Shown one piece after another: positions 9,077 through 23,222 of a stretch of 49,105 nucleotides of DNA. Both the position numbers and the translations under genes were made by a program. This DNA comes from Proteus hauseri ATCC 700826. Its GTDB lineage: Bacteria > Pseudomonadota > Gammaproteobacteria > Enterobacterales > Enterobacteriaceae. The notes beneath the pieces were generated by a model. That model was not told where the DNA came from, did no database searches, and saw only the letters and a list, made by a program, of their open reading frames with translations. Location of the stretch: NCBI RefSeq assembly GCF_001654965.1, contig NZ_LXEV01000005.1, positions 1-49,105 of the forward strand, in the 5' to 3' direction. The first letter of the stretch is position 1; the number at the start of each line of letters is the position of its first letter.

Positions 9077-10975
9077 ATGTTTTATCCAGAACACTTTGAC
9101 GTCATTGTGATCGGTGGTGGTCACGCCGGTACAGAAGCCGCTATGGCTGCAGCTCGTATGGGGCGTCAAACCCTATTACTGACCCACAATATTGATACTT
9201 TGGGCCAAATGTCTTGTAACCCAGCTATTGGTGGGATAGGTAAAGGGCATCTGGTAAAAGAGATTGATGCTATGGGTGGATTAATGGCAACCGCTATTGA
9301 CCATGCTGGTATTCAGTTCAGAACATTAAACGCTAGCAAAGGCCCAGCCGTTAGAGCAACCAGAGCACAAGCTGATAGAGTTCTTTATCGCCAAGCAATA
9401 CGTACAACACTAGAAAATCAACCTAACTTAATGATTTTTCAACAACCAGTTGAAGATCTTATTGTTGAGAATGATCAAGTAACAGGTGCTGTAACTCGCA
9501 TGGGATTAAAATTTCGTGCTAAATCAGTAGTATTAACGGTTGGTACTTTCCTCGATGGTAAAATTCACATTGGTTTAGAAAACTACAGTGGTGGTCGAGC
9601 CGGTGATCCGCCTTCAGTATCTCTATCACACCGTTTACGTGAATTACCGTTACGAGTTGGCCGACTAAAAACAGGCACACCACCTCGTATTGATGCAAGA
9701 ACTATTGATTTTAGCCAATTAGCGCCTCAATTAGGCGATGATCCAATGCCTGTTTTTTCGTTTTTAGGTAATGTAGATCAGCATCCTGAACAAATGCCTT
9801 GCCATATCACATACACTAACGAAAAAACACATGAAGTTATTCGTAATAATTTAGATCGTAGCCCAATGTACGCTGGGATCATCGAAGGAATAGGACCTCG
9901 TTATTGCCCGTCTATTGAAGATAAAGTGATGAGATTTGCGGATCGTAATTCACATCAGATCTTTTTAGAGCCAGAGGGCTTAACGAGTAATGAAATCTAC
10001 CCTAACGGGATTTCAACAAGCCTTCCTTTTGATGTTCAAATGCAGATCGTTAATTCAATGAAAGGCATGGAAAATGCCAAGATCATCAGACCTGGCTATG
10101 CTATTGAATATGACTTTTTCGATCCCCGAGATCTAAAACAGACACTAGAAAGTAAATTTATCAACGGTTTGTTTTTTGCTGGACAAATTAACGGTACAAC
10201 AGGTTACGAAGAAGCCGCAGCACAAGGCATGTTAGCTGGACTTAATGCGGCCCGTTATGCCTTTGATCAAGAAGGTTGGTTCCCTCGTCGTGATCAAGCT
10301 TACATTGGTGTCCTTGTTGACGATCTTTGTACACTTGGAACAAAAGAGCCATATCGTATGTTTACTTCTCGTGCTGAATATCGCTTGATGCTACGTGAAG
10401 ATAATGCAGATTTACGCTTAACAGAAATTGGTCGTGAATTAGGTATGGTTAATGATGAGCGCTGGGCTCAATTTAGTGAAAAAGTTGAATTAGTTGAAAA
10501 AGAACGTCAGCGTTTAAGAAATATTTGGGTACATCCTCAAGCTGATAATATTTCAGAAATCAATGGCCTACTAAAAGCACCGCTGTCTAAAGAAGCTAAT
10601 GGTGAAGATTTGCTTCGTCGTCCTGAAATGACTTACGACGTATTGAAAAAACTATCTCGTTTTGCGCCTGGTATTGATGATTCAAAACCACAAGCCGCTG
10701 AACAAGTTGAAATTCAAGTAAAATACGAAGGTTATATCAATCGTCAGCAAGAAGAGATCGAAAAGCAATTGCGTAACGAAAATGCCGCGTTACCTATTGA
10801 TCTGGACTATAAACAAGTCAGTGGATTATCTAACGAAGTGATCGCTAAGCTTAACGATCATAAGCCAACATCAATAGGTCAGGCTTCAAGGATCTCAGGT
10901 GTAACACCTGCTGCTATCTCCATTTTACTTGTTTGGTTGAAAAAACAAGGTTTACTACGCAGGAGTGCATCATGA
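9077..10975 (+). CDS. mnmG: tRNA uridine-5-carboxymethylaminomethyl(34) synthesis enzyme MnmG
   Basis: A 632-residue FAD protein (E. coli 629), also called GidA, which with MnmE modifies U34 of certain tRNAs to cmnm5U/mnm5U. The dinucleotide-binding motif is [10 protein letters not shown] at residues 13-22, followed by the family signature around [20 protein letters not shown]. The C-terminal helical domain for MnmE/tRNA binding is present (about 550-630). It directly adjoins oriC; in E. coli its transcription away from the origin influences initiation. Its stop overlaps the rsmG start (ATGA). Confidence 0.97.
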   Translation: MFYPEHFDVIVIGGGHAGTEAAMAAARMGRQTLLLTHNIDTLGQMSCNPAIGGIGKGHLVKEIDAMGGLMATAIDHAGIQFRTLNASKGPAVRATRAQADRVLYRQAIRTTLENQPNLMIFQQPVEDLIVENDQVTGAVTRMGLKFRAKSVVLTVGTFLDGKIHIGLENYSGGRAGDPPSVSLSHRLRELPLRVGRLKTGTPPRIDARTIDFSQLAPQLGDDPMPVFSFLGNVDQHPEQMPCHITYTNEKTHEVIRNNLDRSPMYAGIIEGIGPRYCPSIEDKVMRFADRNSHQIFLEPEGLTSNEIYPNGISTSLPFDVQMQIVNSMKGMENAKIIRPGYAIEYDFFDPRDLKQTLESKFINGLFFAGQINGTTGYEEAAAQGMLAGLNAARYAFDQEGWFPRRDQAYIGVLVDDLCTLGTKEPYRMFTSRAEYRLMLREDNADLRLTEIGRELGMVNDERWAQFSEKVELVEKERQRLRNIWVHPQADNISEINGLLKAPLSKEANGEDLLRRPEMTYDVLKKLSRFAPGIDDSKPQAAEQVEIQVKYEGYINRQQEEIEKQLRNENAALPIDLDYKQVSGLSNEVIAKLNDHKPTSIGQASRISGVTPAAISILLVWLKKQGLLRRSAS

Positions 10976-11598
10976 GTGACTTACTTAATCGGTTAAAGAA
11001 GCTGGCTAAGCAAGCCAATATTGAGCTAACAGATATCCAAGCTGAAAAGCTAACGGGTTATGTTGCAATGCTTGATAAGTGGAATAAAGCATACAATTTA
11101 ACGTCGGTTCGAGATCCTCAGCAAATGCTTATCCGTCATATTTTAGATAGCATTATCGTAAGCCAATATCTTGAAGGTGAGCGTTTTATTGATGTTGGAA
11201 CTGGCCCTGGTTTACCGGGAATACCACTTGCGATAATGCGTCCCGATCACCACTTTGTGTTGCTTGATAGCTTAGGTAAACGCGTACGCTTTATGAAACA
11301 GGTACAGCATGAGTTAAATCTCAGCAATATCGAACCTGTACAATATCGTGTTGAAGAATATCAACCTGAGCAATCTTTTGATGGTGTTATTAGCCGAGCT
11401 TTTGCATCAATGAAAGATATGCTTTCTTGGTGTTCTCATTTAGTCGCAAAAGAGCATGGTCATTTTTATGCACTCAAAGGGCAAATCCACCAAGAAGAAT
11501 TAGATGAACTAATAAAAAATGGATTAAAAGCGCCTGAAAAAGTTATTGCTTTGGCAATACCTGAATTGAATGAACAACGTCATTTGGTTATTATTTAA
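10972..11598 (+). CDS. rsmG: 16S rRNA (guanine(527)-N7)-methyltransferase RsmG
   Basis: A 208-residue SAM-dependent methyltransferase (E. coli 207), also called GidB, that makes m7G527 of 16S rRNA; loss gives low-level streptomycin resistance in other bacteria. The SAM-binding motif is [13 protein letters not shown], with [12 protein letters not shown] following. The ATG at 10972 overlaps the mnmG TGA as ATGA and has AGGAG 6 bp upstream; the open frame extends 13 codons further into mnmG without a matching start. It is translationally coupled to mnmG. Confidence 0.95.
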   Translation: MSDLLNRLKKLAKQANIELTDIQAEKLTGYVAMLDKWNKAYNLTSVRDPQQMLIRHILDSIIVSQYLEGERFIDVGTGPGLPGIPLAIMRPDHHFVLLDSLGKRVRFMKQVQHELNLSNIEPVQYRVEEYQPEQSFDGVISRAFASMKDMLSWCSHLVAKEHGHFYALKGQIHQEELDELIKNGLKAPEKVIALAIPELNEQRHLVII

Positions 11599-11645
11599 CC
11601 TGCTCTTTTATTTTTTTTCGGATATTTTTTCGTTATTTGTGCTCT

Positions 11646-11672
11646 GGCGATAACATTTACAATGTTATCGCC
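11646..11672 (+). terminator. Hairpin downstream of rsmG
   Basis: GGCGATAACAT-TTACA-ATGTTATCGCC is a perfect 11-bp stem, 48 bp after the rsmG stop. It lacks a clean T-tract (ATTTGCTTT follows), so it may be a weak or Rho-assisted terminator or an mRNA 3' stabiliser. Confidence 0.55.
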
Positions 11673-11955
11673 ATTTGCTTTAGTGATGAGGTAATAAAAT
11701 TTTAATTTTTACCTATTCATTACAATTAAATAACATATTTGTGTTTTTTGATTTAATTAACAATGCAACCACTATTTTTTTATTTTTATTTCTAAAATAA
11801 ATTAGTCATTTTATGCATTAGAAAAATTATTAATTTATTTAATTAAAAATACGCTATTTATTTTTCAATTAGCATGAAATTGTTCAAAAATAGGCAGTTA
11901 TTTGTTAACTCCATTATATTATTTATGAAATAACCTTTATTTTTACTTCTTTATT

Positions 11956-11971
11956 TGTGCGCTAGATCACA
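11956..11971. promoter_or_regulatory. CRP-binding-site-like sequence upstream of the atp operon
   Basis: TGTGC-GCTAGA-TCACA, flanked by ATT and TTAT, differs from the CRP core TGTGA-N6-TCACA at one base. Its centre is about 155 bp upstream of the predicted atp transcription start. The match is seen directly; CRP binding is inferred. Confidence 0.5.
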
Positions 11972-12085
11972 TTATTTATTTATTTAAATTTTATTATTTT
12001 GACTCTTTTTGTCCTTAATCATTTTTCATAAATGGAACCTTCGTAAAAAATTTAAATTAATCTTCACTTTTTCGCTACTTATTGA

Positions 12086-12113
12086 TTGAATTCATTGCCA
12101 CGCCCCGTATAAT
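12086..12113 (+). promoter_or_regulatory. Sigma70 promoter of the atp operon
   Basis: TTGAAT (12086-12091) and a perfect TATAAT (12108-12113) are separated by 16 bp. A start near 12120 would leave a leader of about 90 nt before atpI. It precedes the whole atpIBEFHAGDC cluster on the same strand. Confidence 0.7.
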
Positions 12114-12211
12114 TTGCTCGTTTTTGTCACTTGACACTTTATAGCAAAGACAGTTTGATACATCATTCAGCAATACCTTTTACGATAGCTAGTCTGGAGA
12201 ATACAAACGTC

Positions 12212-13445
<1,234 letters not shown>

Positions 13446-13472
13446 TTATTAACTCTTTGAAGAAATAACTGA

Positions 13473-13730
<258 letters not shown>

Positions 13731-13791
13731 TGAAGGTAACTAGCAGTAAATGCATCAAGTTAGTTTATAACCAAGAAAGAGGTATTGTGCT

Positions 13792-14262
13792 GTGAATTTA
13801 AATGCAACAATCCTCGGCCAGGCCATCGCATTTGTCCTGTTTGTTCTGTTCTGTATGAAATTTGTATGGCCACCAATTATGGCGGCCATTGAGAAACGTC
13901 AAAAAGAGATTGCTGACGGATTATCATCTGCAGAACGAGCTAAAAAGGATTTAGATTTAGCGAAAGCCGATGCAGGCGAACAGCTAGCGAAAGCAAAAGC
14001 AGAAGCCCAAGTAATCATTGAATCAGCGAATAAACAACGCACTCAAATGATTGAAGAAGCTAAAGCAGAAGCAGAGCTAGAACGTAGTAAGATCGTTGCA
14101 CAAGCTCAATCCGAACTGGATGCAGAGCGTAAACGTGCTCGTGAAGAACTGCGTAAACAAGTCGCAATGCTGGCTATCGCAGGTGCCGAGAAAATTATTG
14201 AACGTTCCGTGGATGAAGCTGCTAATAGCGACATCGTTGATAAACTGGTCGCTGAACTGTAA
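13792..14262 (+). CDS. atpF: F0F1 ATP synthase subunit b
   Basis: A 156-residue peripheral-stalk subunit with one N-terminal membrane helix (about residues 4-27) and a long charged Ala/Lys/Glu-rich coiled coil. The start is GTG, giving [17 protein letters not shown], the same start type as E. coli atpF. AGAGG lies just upstream. Length equals E. coli subunit b. Confidence 0.97.
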   Translation: MNLNATILGQAIAFVLFVLFCMKFVWPPIMAAIEKRQKEIADGLSSAERAKKDLDLAKADAGEQLAKAKAEAQVIIESANKQRTQMIEEAKAEAELERSKIVAQAQSELDAERKRAREELRKQVAMLAIAGAEKIIERSVDEAANSDIVDKLVAEL

Positions 14263-14274
14263 GGAGGGAGGGGC

Positions 14275-14808
14275 ATGTCTGAAATTGCAACGGTAGCTCG
14301 CCCCTACGCCAAAGCAGCTTTTGACTTTGCTGTGGAAACCCAGGCTGTCGATAAATGGCAGGTTATGCTGGCGTTCACCGCTGAAGTAGCACGCAATGAG
14401 CAGGTAACCGAATTACTTTCTGGTTCTTTAGCATCAGAAAAACTGGCAACCATCTTCATCGACCTTTGTGGCGAACAACTAGATGAGCATGCTCAGAATT
14501 TAATTCGTGTTATGGCTGATAATGGCCGTTTATCAACGTTGCCCGAAGTATTGAGCCAATTTAACCAATTACGCGCAATACTCGAATCAACGGTTGACGT
14601 TGAAGTAACTTCTGCCATTGAGCTAACTAAACAGCAGCTAGCTAACATTTCTGCAGCGATGGAAAAACGTCTATCACGCAAAGTGAAGCTGAATTGCAAA
14701 ATTGATAAGTCTGTTATCGCAGGCATGATTATACGCGCCGGTGACCTCGTCATCGATGGCAGTATTCGTGGCCGTTTAGAGCGTTTAACAGACGTCTTGC
14801 AGTCTTAA
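14275..14808 (+). CDS. atpH: F0F1 ATP synthase subunit delta
   Basis: A 177-residue soluble subunit (E. coli 177) connecting the b dimer to the top of the alpha3beta3 head. The family signature near the C-terminus is [22 protein letters not shown]. It has a very strong purine-rich ribosome-binding site (AAGGAGGGAGGGG) and starts 12 bp after atpF. Confidence 0.97.
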   Translation: MSEIATVARPYAKAAFDFAVETQAVDKWQVMLAFTAEVARNEQVTELLSGSLASEKLATIFIDLCGEQLDEHAQNLIRVMADNGRLSTLPEVLSQFNQLRAILESTVDVEVTSAIELTKQQLANISAAMEKRLSRKVKLNCKIDKSVIAGMIIRAGDLVIDGSIRGRLERLTDVLQS

Positions 14809-14822
14809 GGGGACTGGAGCAT

Positions 14823-16364
14823 ATGCAACTGAATTCCACTGAAATCAGCGAACTGATCAAGCAGCGCATTGCTCAGTTCAATGTAGTGAGTGAAGCTCAC
14901 AATGAAGGTACGATTGTTTCCGTTAGTGACGGTATCATTCGTATCCACGGTTTAGCCGAAGTTATGCAGGGTGAGATGATCGCACTGCCGGGTAACCGTT
15001 TCGCTATCGCACTGAACTTAGAGCGTGACTCTGTTGGTGCGGTTGTGATGGGACCTTATGCTGACTTAGCAGAAGGCATGAAAGTTAAATGTACAGGTCG
15101 TATTCTGGAAGTACCTGTTGGTCGTGGTCTGCTTGGCCGTGTGGTTAACACATTGGGTGAGCCGATAGATGGTAAAGGCGCTGTAGAGCATGATGGTTTC
15201 TCACCTGTTGAGATGATTGCTCCTGGTGTTATCGACCGTCAATCAGTAGACCAGCCAGTGCAAACAGGTTACAAATCAGTCGATGCCATGATCCCTATCG
15301 GTCGTGGACAACGTGAATTGATTATCGGTGACCGTCAAACAGGTAAAACTGCGCTGGCTGTCGATGCGATTATCAACCAACGTGACTCTGGCATTAAATG
15401 TATCTATGTCGCTATTGGTCAGAAAGCCTCTACTATTTCGAACGTTGTTCGTAAATTAGAAGAGCATGGCGCGTTAGAAAACACCATTGTTGTTGTTGCT
15501 TCTGCATCAGAATCAGCAGCGCTGCAATACCTAGCTCCTTATTCAGGTTGCGCAATGGGTGAATACTTCCGTGACCGTGGTGAAGATGCCCTGATTATTT
15601 ATGATGACTTGTCTAAACAGGCTGTCGCATACCGTCAAATTTCACTGTTACTTCGTCGTCCACCAGGACGTGAAGCATACCCAGGTGACGTTTTCTATCT
15701 GCACTCCCGTTTACTTGAGCGTGCTGCTCGTGTGAATGCTGAGTACGTAGAAGCTTTCACTAACGGTGAAGTTAAAGGTAAAACCGGCTCTCTGACTGCG
15801 TTACCAATTATCGAAACGCAAGCAGGGGACGTTTCTGCATTCGTTCCAACGAACGTAATCTCTATTACCGATGGTCAGATCTTCTTAGAATCTAACCTGT
15901 TTAACGCAGGTATTCGTCCAGCTGTTAACCCAGGGATCTCCGTATCTCGTGTTGGTGGTGCAGCTCAGACTAAGATTATGAAGAAACTTTCTGGTGGTAT
16001 CCGTACTGCACTTGCGCAGTATCGTGAGCTGGCAGCATTCTCTCAGTTCGCTTCAGATCTGGATGATGCTACCCGTAAACAATTGAACCACGGTCAGAAA
16101 GTGACTGAATTGCTGAAACAGAAACAGTACGAACCAATGTCTGTCGCACAACAGTCTTTAGCACTGTATGCAGCAGAACGCGGTTATCTGGAAGATGTTG
16201 AAATTTCACAAGTTGTGCCATTTGAAGCTGCATTATTAGCTTATGCTTCTCGTGAACATGCTGATTTACTGAAAGAAATCAACCAGACCGGTACTTATAA
16301 CGAAGAGATCGAAGCTAAGCTGAAAGGCGTGCTCGAAAACTTCAAAGCGACTCAGTCCTGGTAA
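14823..16364 (+). CDS. atpA: F0F1 ATP synthase subunit alpha
   Basis: A 513-residue non-catalytic nucleotide-binding subunit of F1 (E. coli 513). The P-loop is GDRQTGKT at residues 169-176; the arginine-finger region [14 protein letters not shown] is intact. It assembles alternately with beta in the hexamer. It is 14 bp after atpH in the operon. Confidence 0.98.
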   Translation: MQLNSTEISELIKQRIAQFNVVSEAHNEGTIVSVSDGIIRIHGLAEVMQGEMIALPGNRFAIALNLERDSVGAVVMGPYADLAEGMKVKCTGRILEVPVGRGLLGRVVNTLGEPIDGKGAVEHDGFSPVEMIAPGVIDRQSVDQPVQTGYKSVDAMIPIGRGQRELIIGDRQTGKTALAVDAIINQRDSGIKCIYVAIGQKASTISNVVRKLEEHGALENTIVVVASASESAALQYLAPYSGCAMGEYFRDRGEDALIIYDDLSKQAVAYRQISLLLRRPPGREAYPGDVFYLHSRLLERAARVNAEYVEAFTNGEVKGKTGSLTALPIIETQAGDVSAFVPTNVISITDGQIFLESNLFNAGIRPAVNPGISVSRVGGAAQTKIMKKLSGGIRTALAQYRELAAFSQFASDLDDATRKQLNHGQKVTELLKQKQYEPMSVAQQSLALYAAERGYLEDVEISQVVPFEAALLAYASREHADLLKEINQTGTYNEEIEAKLKGVLENFKATQSW

Positions 16365-16420
16365 TAACTATTCGGCCTGATAGTAATATTGGGCCGTCTG
16401 GTTCATGAGGAGAAGCAGAA

Positions 16421-17284
16421 ATGGCCGGCGCAAAAGAGATACGTTCGAAGATCGCCAGTGTGCAAAACACACAGAAGATCACTAAAGCGATGGAGATGGT
16501 CGCCGCGTCGAAAATGCGTAAAACGCAGGAACGCATGGCAGCCAGCCGTCCTTATGCAGAAACCATGCGCAGCGTGATTGGTCACCTTGCGCTAGGGAAT
16601 CTGGAATACAAACATCCATACCTCGAAGAGCGGGAAGTTAAACGTGTCGGGTACCTGGTTGTTTCGACCGACCGTGGTTTGTGTGGTGGTTTGAACATTA
16701 ACTTGTTCAAAAAACTACTGGCAGACATGAAAGAGTGGTCTGAAAAAGGTGTACAGGTAGATTTAGCACTAGTGGGTTCTAAAGCTACGTCATTCTTTGG
16801 CTCTGTGGGCGGGAATGTTGTAGGTCAAGTAACCGGCATGGGCGATGATCCAAAACTGTCAGACCTTATCGGTCCAGTCAATATCATGTTGCAGGCTTAT
16901 GACGAAGGTCGTTTAGATAAACTGTATGTGGTGGCAAATAAGTTCATCAATACCATGGCTCAAGAGCCTAAAATCCTTCAGGTTTTACCATTACCAGCGG
17001 GTGATGATGAAGAGCTGAAAGAAAAATCTTGGGATTATCTGTACGAACCTGATCCTAAGGCGTTACTGGATACTTTACTGCGTCGTTATATTGAATCGCA
17101 GGTTTACCAGAGCGTCGTAGAGAACTTAGCGAGTGAGCAGGCCGCCCGAATGGTCGCGATGAAAGCCGCTACAGATAACGGTGGTAACCTGATTAAAGAA
17201 TTGCAATTGGTGTACAACAAAGCACGCCAAGCAAGTATTACTCAGGAACTTACAGAAATTGTGTCTGGTGCAGCCGCGGTATAA
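16421..17284 (+). CDS. atpG: F0F1 ATP synthase subunit gamma
   Basis: A 287-residue rotor shaft subunit, equal in length to E. coli. The conserved N-terminal helix begins [26 protein letters not shown] and the C-terminal helix ends near [24 protein letters not shown] lies upstream of the ATG. Confidence 0.98.
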   Translation: MAGAKEIRSKIASVQNTQKITKAMEMVAASKMRKTQERMAASRPYAETMRSVIGHLALGNLEYKHPYLEEREVKRVGYLVVSTDRGLCGGLNINLFKKLLADMKEWSEKGVQVDLALVGSKATSFFGSVGGNVVGQVTGMGDDPKLSDLIGPVNIMLQAYDEGRLDKLYVVANKFINTMAQEPKILQVLPLPAGDDEELKEKSWDYLYEPDPKALLDTLLRRYIESQVYQSVVENLASEQAARMVAMKAATDNGGNLIKELQLVYNKARQASITQELTEIVSGAAAV

Positions 17285-17291
17285 CAGCTAG

Positions 17292-18701
<1,410 letters not shown>

Positions 18702-18722
18702 TACGGCTGACGGGAGGTTGAT

Positions 18723-19139
18723 ATGGCCGATACATCGTTCCACCTGAAAGTTGTCAGCGCTGAAAAACAGTTATATGACGGCGAAGTAAAACGAATTCAG
18801 GTAACTGGTAGCGAAGGTGAGCTCGGTATTTATCCGCAGCATACCCCGTTATTAACTGCCATAAAACCGGGCATGGTACGTGTCGTAAAAACATCGGGCG
18901 AAGAAGAGGTTATCTACCTTTCAGGTGGTATTCTCGAAGTTCAGCCGACTGGCGTCATTGTACTGGCAGATACAGCGATCCGTGGTCGTGATTTGGATGA
19001 AGCGAAAGCGTTGGAATCTAAGCGTAAAGCTGAAGAACACATTCAATCCTCTCATGGCGATGTTGATTATGCTCAGGCATCTGCGGAATTAGCTAAAGCG
19101 ATTGCGAAATTACGTGTAATCGAATTAACTAGACGTTGA
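18723..19139 (+). CDS. atpC: F0F1 ATP synthase subunit epsilon
   Basis: A 138-residue subunit (E. coli 139) with an N-terminal beta sandwich (about 1-85, [17 protein letters not shown]) and a C-terminal two-helix arm that can inhibit hydrolysis. It is the last gene of the operon; GGGAGG precedes the ATG and a strong terminator follows. Confidence 0.97.
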   Translation: MADTSFHLKVVSAEKQLYDGEVKRIQVTGSEGELGIYPQHTPLLTAIKPGMVRVVKTSGEEEVIYLSGGILEVQPTGVIVLADTAIRGRDLDEAKALESKRKAEEHIQSSHGDVDYAQASAELAKAIAKLRVIELTRR

Positions 19140-19161
19140 TGTAAACAGGCAGTCTATGAAT

Positions 19162-19197
19162 AAAAAAGCCAGTTGGTATTCACTAACTGGCTTTTTT
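19162..19197 (+). terminator. Intrinsic terminator of the atp operon
   Basis: AAAAAAGCCAGTT pairs with AACTGGCTTTTTT around a 10-nt loop, ending in a six-T tract. It lies 22 bp after atpC, before glmU. Confidence 0.92.
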
Positions 19198-19290
19198 GCG
19201 TTGTGAAATATTTTGAGTGGCGAAATATGTAGTATTATTTATCATAAACAGGTTTACTTGCCATTCTTTACGGGAGTTATCGGGTTAATT

Positions 19291-20661
19291 ATGTCTAGTT
19301 CAGCGAAAAGCGTTGTTATTCTTGCAGCGGGTAAAGGTACTCGCATGTATTCACAGTTACCTAAGGTTCTTCATAAGCTTGCAGGTAAATCCATGGTTCA
19401 ACATGTGATTGATACTGCCAAATCCCTTGGTGCCCAACAAATACATTTAGTTTATGGGCATGGTGGTGAGTTAATGAAAGAAAAATTAGGCTCTCAGCCA
19501 GTTAATTGGGTATTGCAAGCAGAGCAGTTAGGAACGGGTCATGCGATGCAACAAGCAGCCCCTTTTTTTGCTGATGATGAAGATATTCTGATGCTTTATG
19601 GTGATGTTCCACTTATCACCCAAGAAACGTTAGAGCGCTTAATTAAAGTAAAACCAGAAGGTGGTATTGGTTTATTAACTGTTATTTTGGATAACCCAAC
19701 AGGTTATGGTCGTATTGTTCGCGAAAATGGTGAAGTTACGGGCATTATTGAACAAAAAGATGCTTCAGAAGAACAACTTAAAATTAATGAAATCAATACG
19801 GGTATTTTGGTTGCTAATGGCGCAGATTTAAAACGTTGGTTAGGTAAACTCAATAATAACAATGCACAAAAAGAGTATTACATTACTGATATTATTGCTT
19901 TAGCACATAAAGAAGGTCGTAAAATTGAAACGGCTCATCCTCGTCGCCATAGTGAAATGGAAGGGGTGAATAACCGTTTACAGTTAGCAGCGTTAGAACG
20001 TATTTATCAAACAGAACAAGCTGAGCGCCTATTACTCGAAGGCGTCATGCTGTTGGATCCTGCCCGTTTTGATTTACGTGGTACTTTAACTCATGGTAAA
20101 GATGTCGTTATTGATACTAATGTAATTATTGAAGGTGATGTTATTTTAGGTAATAACGTTGAAATAGGGACAGGCTGTGTACTAAAAGACTGCACTATTA
20201 GTGATAATTCTATTATTAGTCCGTATACGGTGATCGAGGATGCTAATCTAGCGCAAGAATGTACGGTTGGCCCATTTGCTCGCCTTCGTCCGGGTACGCA
20301 ATTAGCAGATAAAGCACATGTTGGTAACTTTGTTGAGATGAAAAAAGCAAGCTTAGGTATTGGCTCAAAAGCGGGTCACTTAACTTATCTTGGCGATACT
20401 GATGTTGGTGCTAATGTGAATATTGGTGCAGGTACGATTACTTGTAACTATGATGGCGCAAATAAATTCCAAACTATCATTGGCGATGATGTATTTATTG
20501 GTTCTGATACACAGTTAGTTGCTCCAGTTACTGTTGCTAATGGTGCAACAATTGGTGCTGGCACAACAGTGACTAAAAATGTGGGTGAAAACGAATTAGT
20601 GATAAGTCGTGTTAAGCAAACTCATATTAGTGGATGGAAACGTCCAGTGAAGAAAAAGTAA
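19291..20661 (+). CDS. glmU: Bifunctional GlmU (glucosamine-1-P acetyltransferase / UDP-GlcNAc pyrophosphorylase)
   Basis: A 456-residue enzyme, equal in length to E. coli GlmU, making UDP-GlcNAc for peptidoglycan and LPS. The N-terminal uridylyltransferase has LAAGKGTRM and the metal Asp in LYGDVPL. The C-terminal left-handed beta-helix (about 250-456) has hexapeptide repeats and the acetyl-CoA region. The ATG at 19291 is chosen because it gives the E. coli-like N-terminus ([14 protein letters not shown]); 26 upstream codons in frame are unconserved. It is followed by glmS. Confidence 0.96.
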   Translation: MSSSAKSVVILAAGKGTRMYSQLPKVLHKLAGKSMVQHVIDTAKSLGAQQIHLVYGHGGELMKEKLGSQPVNWVLQAEQLGTGHAMQQAAPFFADDEDILMLYGDVPLITQETLERLIKVKPEGGIGLLTVILDNPTGYGRIVRENGEVTGIIEQKDASEEQLKINEINTGILVANGADLKRWLGKLNNNNAQKEYYITDIIALAHKEGRKIETAHPRRHSEMEGVNNRLQLAALERIYQTEQAERLLLEGVMLLDPARFDLRGTLTHGKDVVIDTNVIIEGDVILGNNVEIGTGCVLKDCTISDNSIISPYTVIEDANLAQECTVGPFARLRPGTQLADKAHVGNFVEMKKASLGIGSKAGHLTYLGDTDVGANVNIGAGTITCNYDGANKFQTIIGDDVFIGSDTQLVAPVTVANGATIGAGTTVTKNVGENELVISRVKQTHISGWKRPVKKK

Positions 20662-20670
20662 TAATTTTAA

Positions 20671-20705
20671 GAAAAGGGCGTATGTTAAATCATCGCCTTT
20701 TTCTT
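20671..20705 (+). terminator. Terminator-like hairpin between glmU and glmS
   Basis: AAGGGCGTATG and CATCGCCTTTTT pair with one bulged base around TTAAAT, and a T-tract follows. It would end glmU transcription or partly attenuate read-through into glmS. Confidence 0.65.
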
Positions 20706-20736
20706 GTACGCTATTATTCTAAAAACAAAAAAATAT

Positions 20737-20815
20737 CCCCGCTCTCTACAAGGCTTGGGGAACAAAACAATCAGGTATAAGACATCTAAGTGCGAATAAA
20801 CGCACGGTTTTAGGA
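20737..20815 (+). promoter_or_regulatory. glmS leader with two small hairpins
   Basis: CCCCGC (20737-20742) can pair with GCTTGGGG (two bulged T), and GTGCG-AATAAA-CGCAC (20790-20805) forms a 5-bp stem just before the AGGA ribosome-binding site. In E. coli the glmS leader is a target of the GlmZ small RNA, which relieves a structure over the Shine-Dalgarno. That this leader acts the same way is inferred from the gene and the structure only. Confidence 0.4.
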
Positions 20816-20823
20816 ATAACACA

Positions 20824-22650
20824 ATGTGTGGAATAGTAGGTGCAGTTGCACAACGCGATATCGCAGAGATCTTAATTGAAGGTTTACGTCGCTTAGAATA
20901 CCGTGGTTATGATTCTGCGGGTTTAGCGGTTGTTGATAATGACTGTAAAATGACGCGTCTGCGTGAAGCTGGCAAAGTTCAAATGCTGGCTGATGAAGCA
21001 GAAAAAACGCAAGTTATTGGTGGAACAGGTATTGCTCATACTCGTTGGGCAACACATGGTGAACCTTGTGAAGATAATGCGCATCCTCATGTATCTGGCT
21101 CAATTGCAGTGGTACATAATGGCATTATTGAAAACTACCAAGAACTAAAAGCAGATTTAATTAAAAAAGGTTATCAGTTTACTTCTCAAACTGACACCGA
21201 AGTTATTGCTCACTTAGTTAATTGGGAGCAGCACAAAGGCGGCACTTTACGTGAAGTTGTACAACGTGTTATTCCTCAATTACGTGGTGCATATGGCACC
21301 GTTATTATGGATAGTCGTACTCCTGATTTATTAGTTGCAGCACGTTCAGGTAGTCCGCTGGTGGTAGGTCTTGGTGTTGGTGAAAATTTCCTTGCTTCTG
21401 ACCAATTGGCATTATTACCTGTTACTCGCCGTTTTATCTACCTTGAAGAAGGGGATATTGTCGAGATTACTCGTCGTCACGTTCATATTTTTTCTGTTGA
21501 TGGTGAAGAAGTAGATCGTGATGTTATTGAATCTAATGTTCAATATGATGCTGGTGATAAAGGTATTTATCGTCATTACATGCAAAAAGAGATCTATGAG
21601 CAGCCTTTAGCGATTAAAAATACGTTAGAAAATCGCTTAAAAGCAGAAAGCATTGATCTGAGTGAACTAGGCTCTAAAGCGCAAGATATCTTATCTAAAG
21701 TAGAACACATTCAAATTGTTGCCTGTGGTACTTCTTATAATGCGGGTATGGTTTCACGTTATTGGTTTGAATCTTTAGCTGGCATTCCTTGCGATGTCGA
21801 AATTGCCTCAGAATATCGCTATCGTAAACCTGCAACTCGCCGTAATAGCTTACTTATTACGTTATCTCAATCTGGTGAAACCGCAGATACTTTAGCGGCA
21901 TTACGTTTATCAAAAGAGTTAGGTTATTTATCGTCACTGGCTATTTGTAACGTTGCTGGGTCTTCTTTAGTTCGTGAATCAGAATTTGTATTGATGACAA
22001 AAGCGGGTGCTGAAATTGGTGTTGCTTCAACTAAAGCTTTTACCACCCAATTAACCGTTCTATTAATGCTGGTGGCATATATGGGACGAATTAAAGGTAT
22101 CACTACATTAGAAAAAGAAGTTTCAGCCGCATTACATGCATTGCCAAGTCGTATTGAAAGTATGTTGTCTAAAGATAAAGTGATTGAAGCATTAGCAGAA
22201 GACTTTTCTGAAAAAAGTCATGCTTTATTTTTAGGTCGTGGTGATCAATATCCTATTGCGGTAGAAGGTGCGCTGAAACTTAAAGAGATCTCTTATATTC
22301 ATGCTGAGGCTTATGCCGCGGGTGAGTTAAAACATGGTCCACTTGCGTTAATTGATGCAGATATGCCGGTTATTATCATTGCACCAAATAACGAATTATT
22401 AGAAAAATTAAAATCTAATATTGAAGAGGTTCGTGCTCGTGGAGGTTTGCTATATGTATTTGCAGATCAAGATGCTGGTTTTGAAGAAAACGAAACCATG
22501 AAATTAATTTCTCTACCTCATGTAGAAGAATTAATTGCACCTATTTTCTACACGGTGCCATTACAGCTACTTTCTTATCATGTTGCCTTAATTAAAGGAA
22601 CGGATGTAGACCAACCGCGTAACTTGGCAAAATCAGTAACCGTTGAATGA
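20824..22650 (+). CDS. glmS: Glutamine-fructose-6-phosphate aminotransferase
   Basis: A 608-residue cytoplasmic enzyme (E. coli 609) making glucosamine 6-phosphate. The N-terminal glutaminase domain has the nucleophile Cys right after the initiator Met (MCGIVGAV); two SIS sugar-isomerase domains follow (about 285-425 and 460-600). The C-terminus [13 protein letters not shown] is the conserved segment whose codons form the TnsD target of Tn7. Confidence 0.97.
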   Translation: MCGIVGAVAQRDIAEILIEGLRRLEYRGYDSAGLAVVDNDCKMTRLREAGKVQMLADEAEKTQVIGGTGIAHTRWATHGEPCEDNAHPHVSGSIAVVHNGIIENYQELKADLIKKGYQFTSQTDTEVIAHLVNWEQHKGGTLREVVQRVIPQLRGAYGTVIMDSRTPDLLVAARSGSPLVVGLGVGENFLASDQLALLPVTRRFIYLEEGDIVEITRRHVHIFSVDGEEVDRDVIESNVQYDAGDKGIYRHYMQKEIYEQPLAIKNTLENRLKAESIDLSELGSKAQDILSKVEHIQIVACGTSYNAGMVSRYWFESLAGIPCDVEIASEYRYRKPATRRNSLLITLSQSGETADTLAALRLSKELGYLSSLAICNVAGSSLVRESEFVLMTKAGAEIGVASTKAFTTQLTVLLMLVAYMGRIKGITTLEKEVSAALHALPSRIESMLSKDKVIEALAEDFSEKSHALFLGRGDQYPIAVEGALKLKEISYIHAEAYAAGELKHGPLALIDADMPVIIIAPNNELLEKLKSNIEEVRARGGLLYVFADQDAGFEENETMKLISLPHVEELIAPIFYTVPLQLLSYHVALIKGTDVDQPRNLAKSVTVE

Positions 22651-22677
22651 GTTAACTGATTATTAAAATAATTAAAT
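22615..22677 (+). other. attTn7 target site, unoccupied
   Basis: The last 36 bp of glmS encode the conserved C-terminus recognised by TnsD, and Tn7 normally inserts about 25 bp after the stop (near 22675). The DNA runs straight from glmS to its terminator, and no Tn7 end (TGTGGGCGG) is seen. The site is therefore empty. Confidence 0.7.
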
Positions 22678-22681
22678 AAAG

Positions 22682-22718
22682 AAAATCCGGTTATCAATTT
22701 ATTTAACCGGATTTTTTT
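22682..22718. terminator. Terminator shared by glmS and the convergent DUF411 gene
   Basis: AAAATCCGGTT (22682-22692) pairs with AACCGGATTTT (22705-22715), and further T bases follow to 22718. An A-tract on the left makes it usable from both strands. Confidence 0.88.
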
Positions 22719-22740
22719 ATATCTAATTTTCAGTAGAATT

Positions 22741-23193
22741 TTAGTTATAGGATTTAAATACCGCCTGATCGCCTGCTTTATCAAAGGCGATAACTTGGTA
22801 AGGTTCTTTATAATCACCTGCATACATTCCTAAGCTGCCTGCTGGCATACCAGCAACGGCAATCCCTGTTTTACTTTTGTCTACTAAATCGATATTTTTT
22901 AAGCTATCAACAGGAATATGGCCCACTAAATCTTTACCTTTATAAGTGGCTAAATGGCAGCTTAATAAATTAGCCGGCACACCTGCTTGCTTATATTTCT
23001 GCATTAATTGTGTTTCTGACACAATGTTAACTTTAACGTTAAAACCCGCCTCTTCTATACCATCAGCCCATAAAGTGCAGCATCCGCAAGTTTCTGTTTT
23101 ATAAACCTCAACGGTATTTTTAGTTGCGGCATGAGCTACACCTGTAAATGCTGAAATAGCCAAAATAGTAGGTAATAATAATTTTTTCATCAT
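22741..23193 (-). CDS. Periplasmic DUF411 protein, probably copper-responsive
   Basis: A 150-residue exported protein with a Sec signal peptide (MMKKLLLPTILAISAFTGVAHA) and a DUF411 domain. The CGCC motif in KTETCGCCTLWAD and a later conserved Cys/His (LSCHLATYKG) suggest metal binding. DUF411 proteins are often found with copper-resistance genes. A CueR-type promoter lies directly upstream (listed), so copper-induced expression is likely. The ATG at 23193 follows an in-frame TTG; ATG 23190 is equally possible, with AAAGGA upstream of both. Function beyond metal handling is unknown. Confidence 0.85.
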   Translation of the reverse strand: MMKKLLLPTILAISAFTGVAHAATKNTVEVYKTETCGCCTLWADGIEEAGFNVKVNIVSETQLMQKYKQAGVPANLLSCHLATYKGKDLVGHIPVDSLKNIDLVDKSKTGIAVAGMPAGSLGMYAGDYKEPYQVIAFDKAGDQAVFKSYN

Positions 23194-23222
23194 CAATTCC
23201 TTTCATTAAGTTGATAGACAAA

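Larger units (their letters stand above)
11599..12211. other. AT-rich intergenic region, rsmG to atpI
   Basis: About 610 bp with no gene I can support. It holds a perfect hairpin after rsmG, a CRP-like site and the atp promoter, each listed separately. The rest (about 11680-11950) is strongly AT-rich with no recognisable element. Confidence 0.7.
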
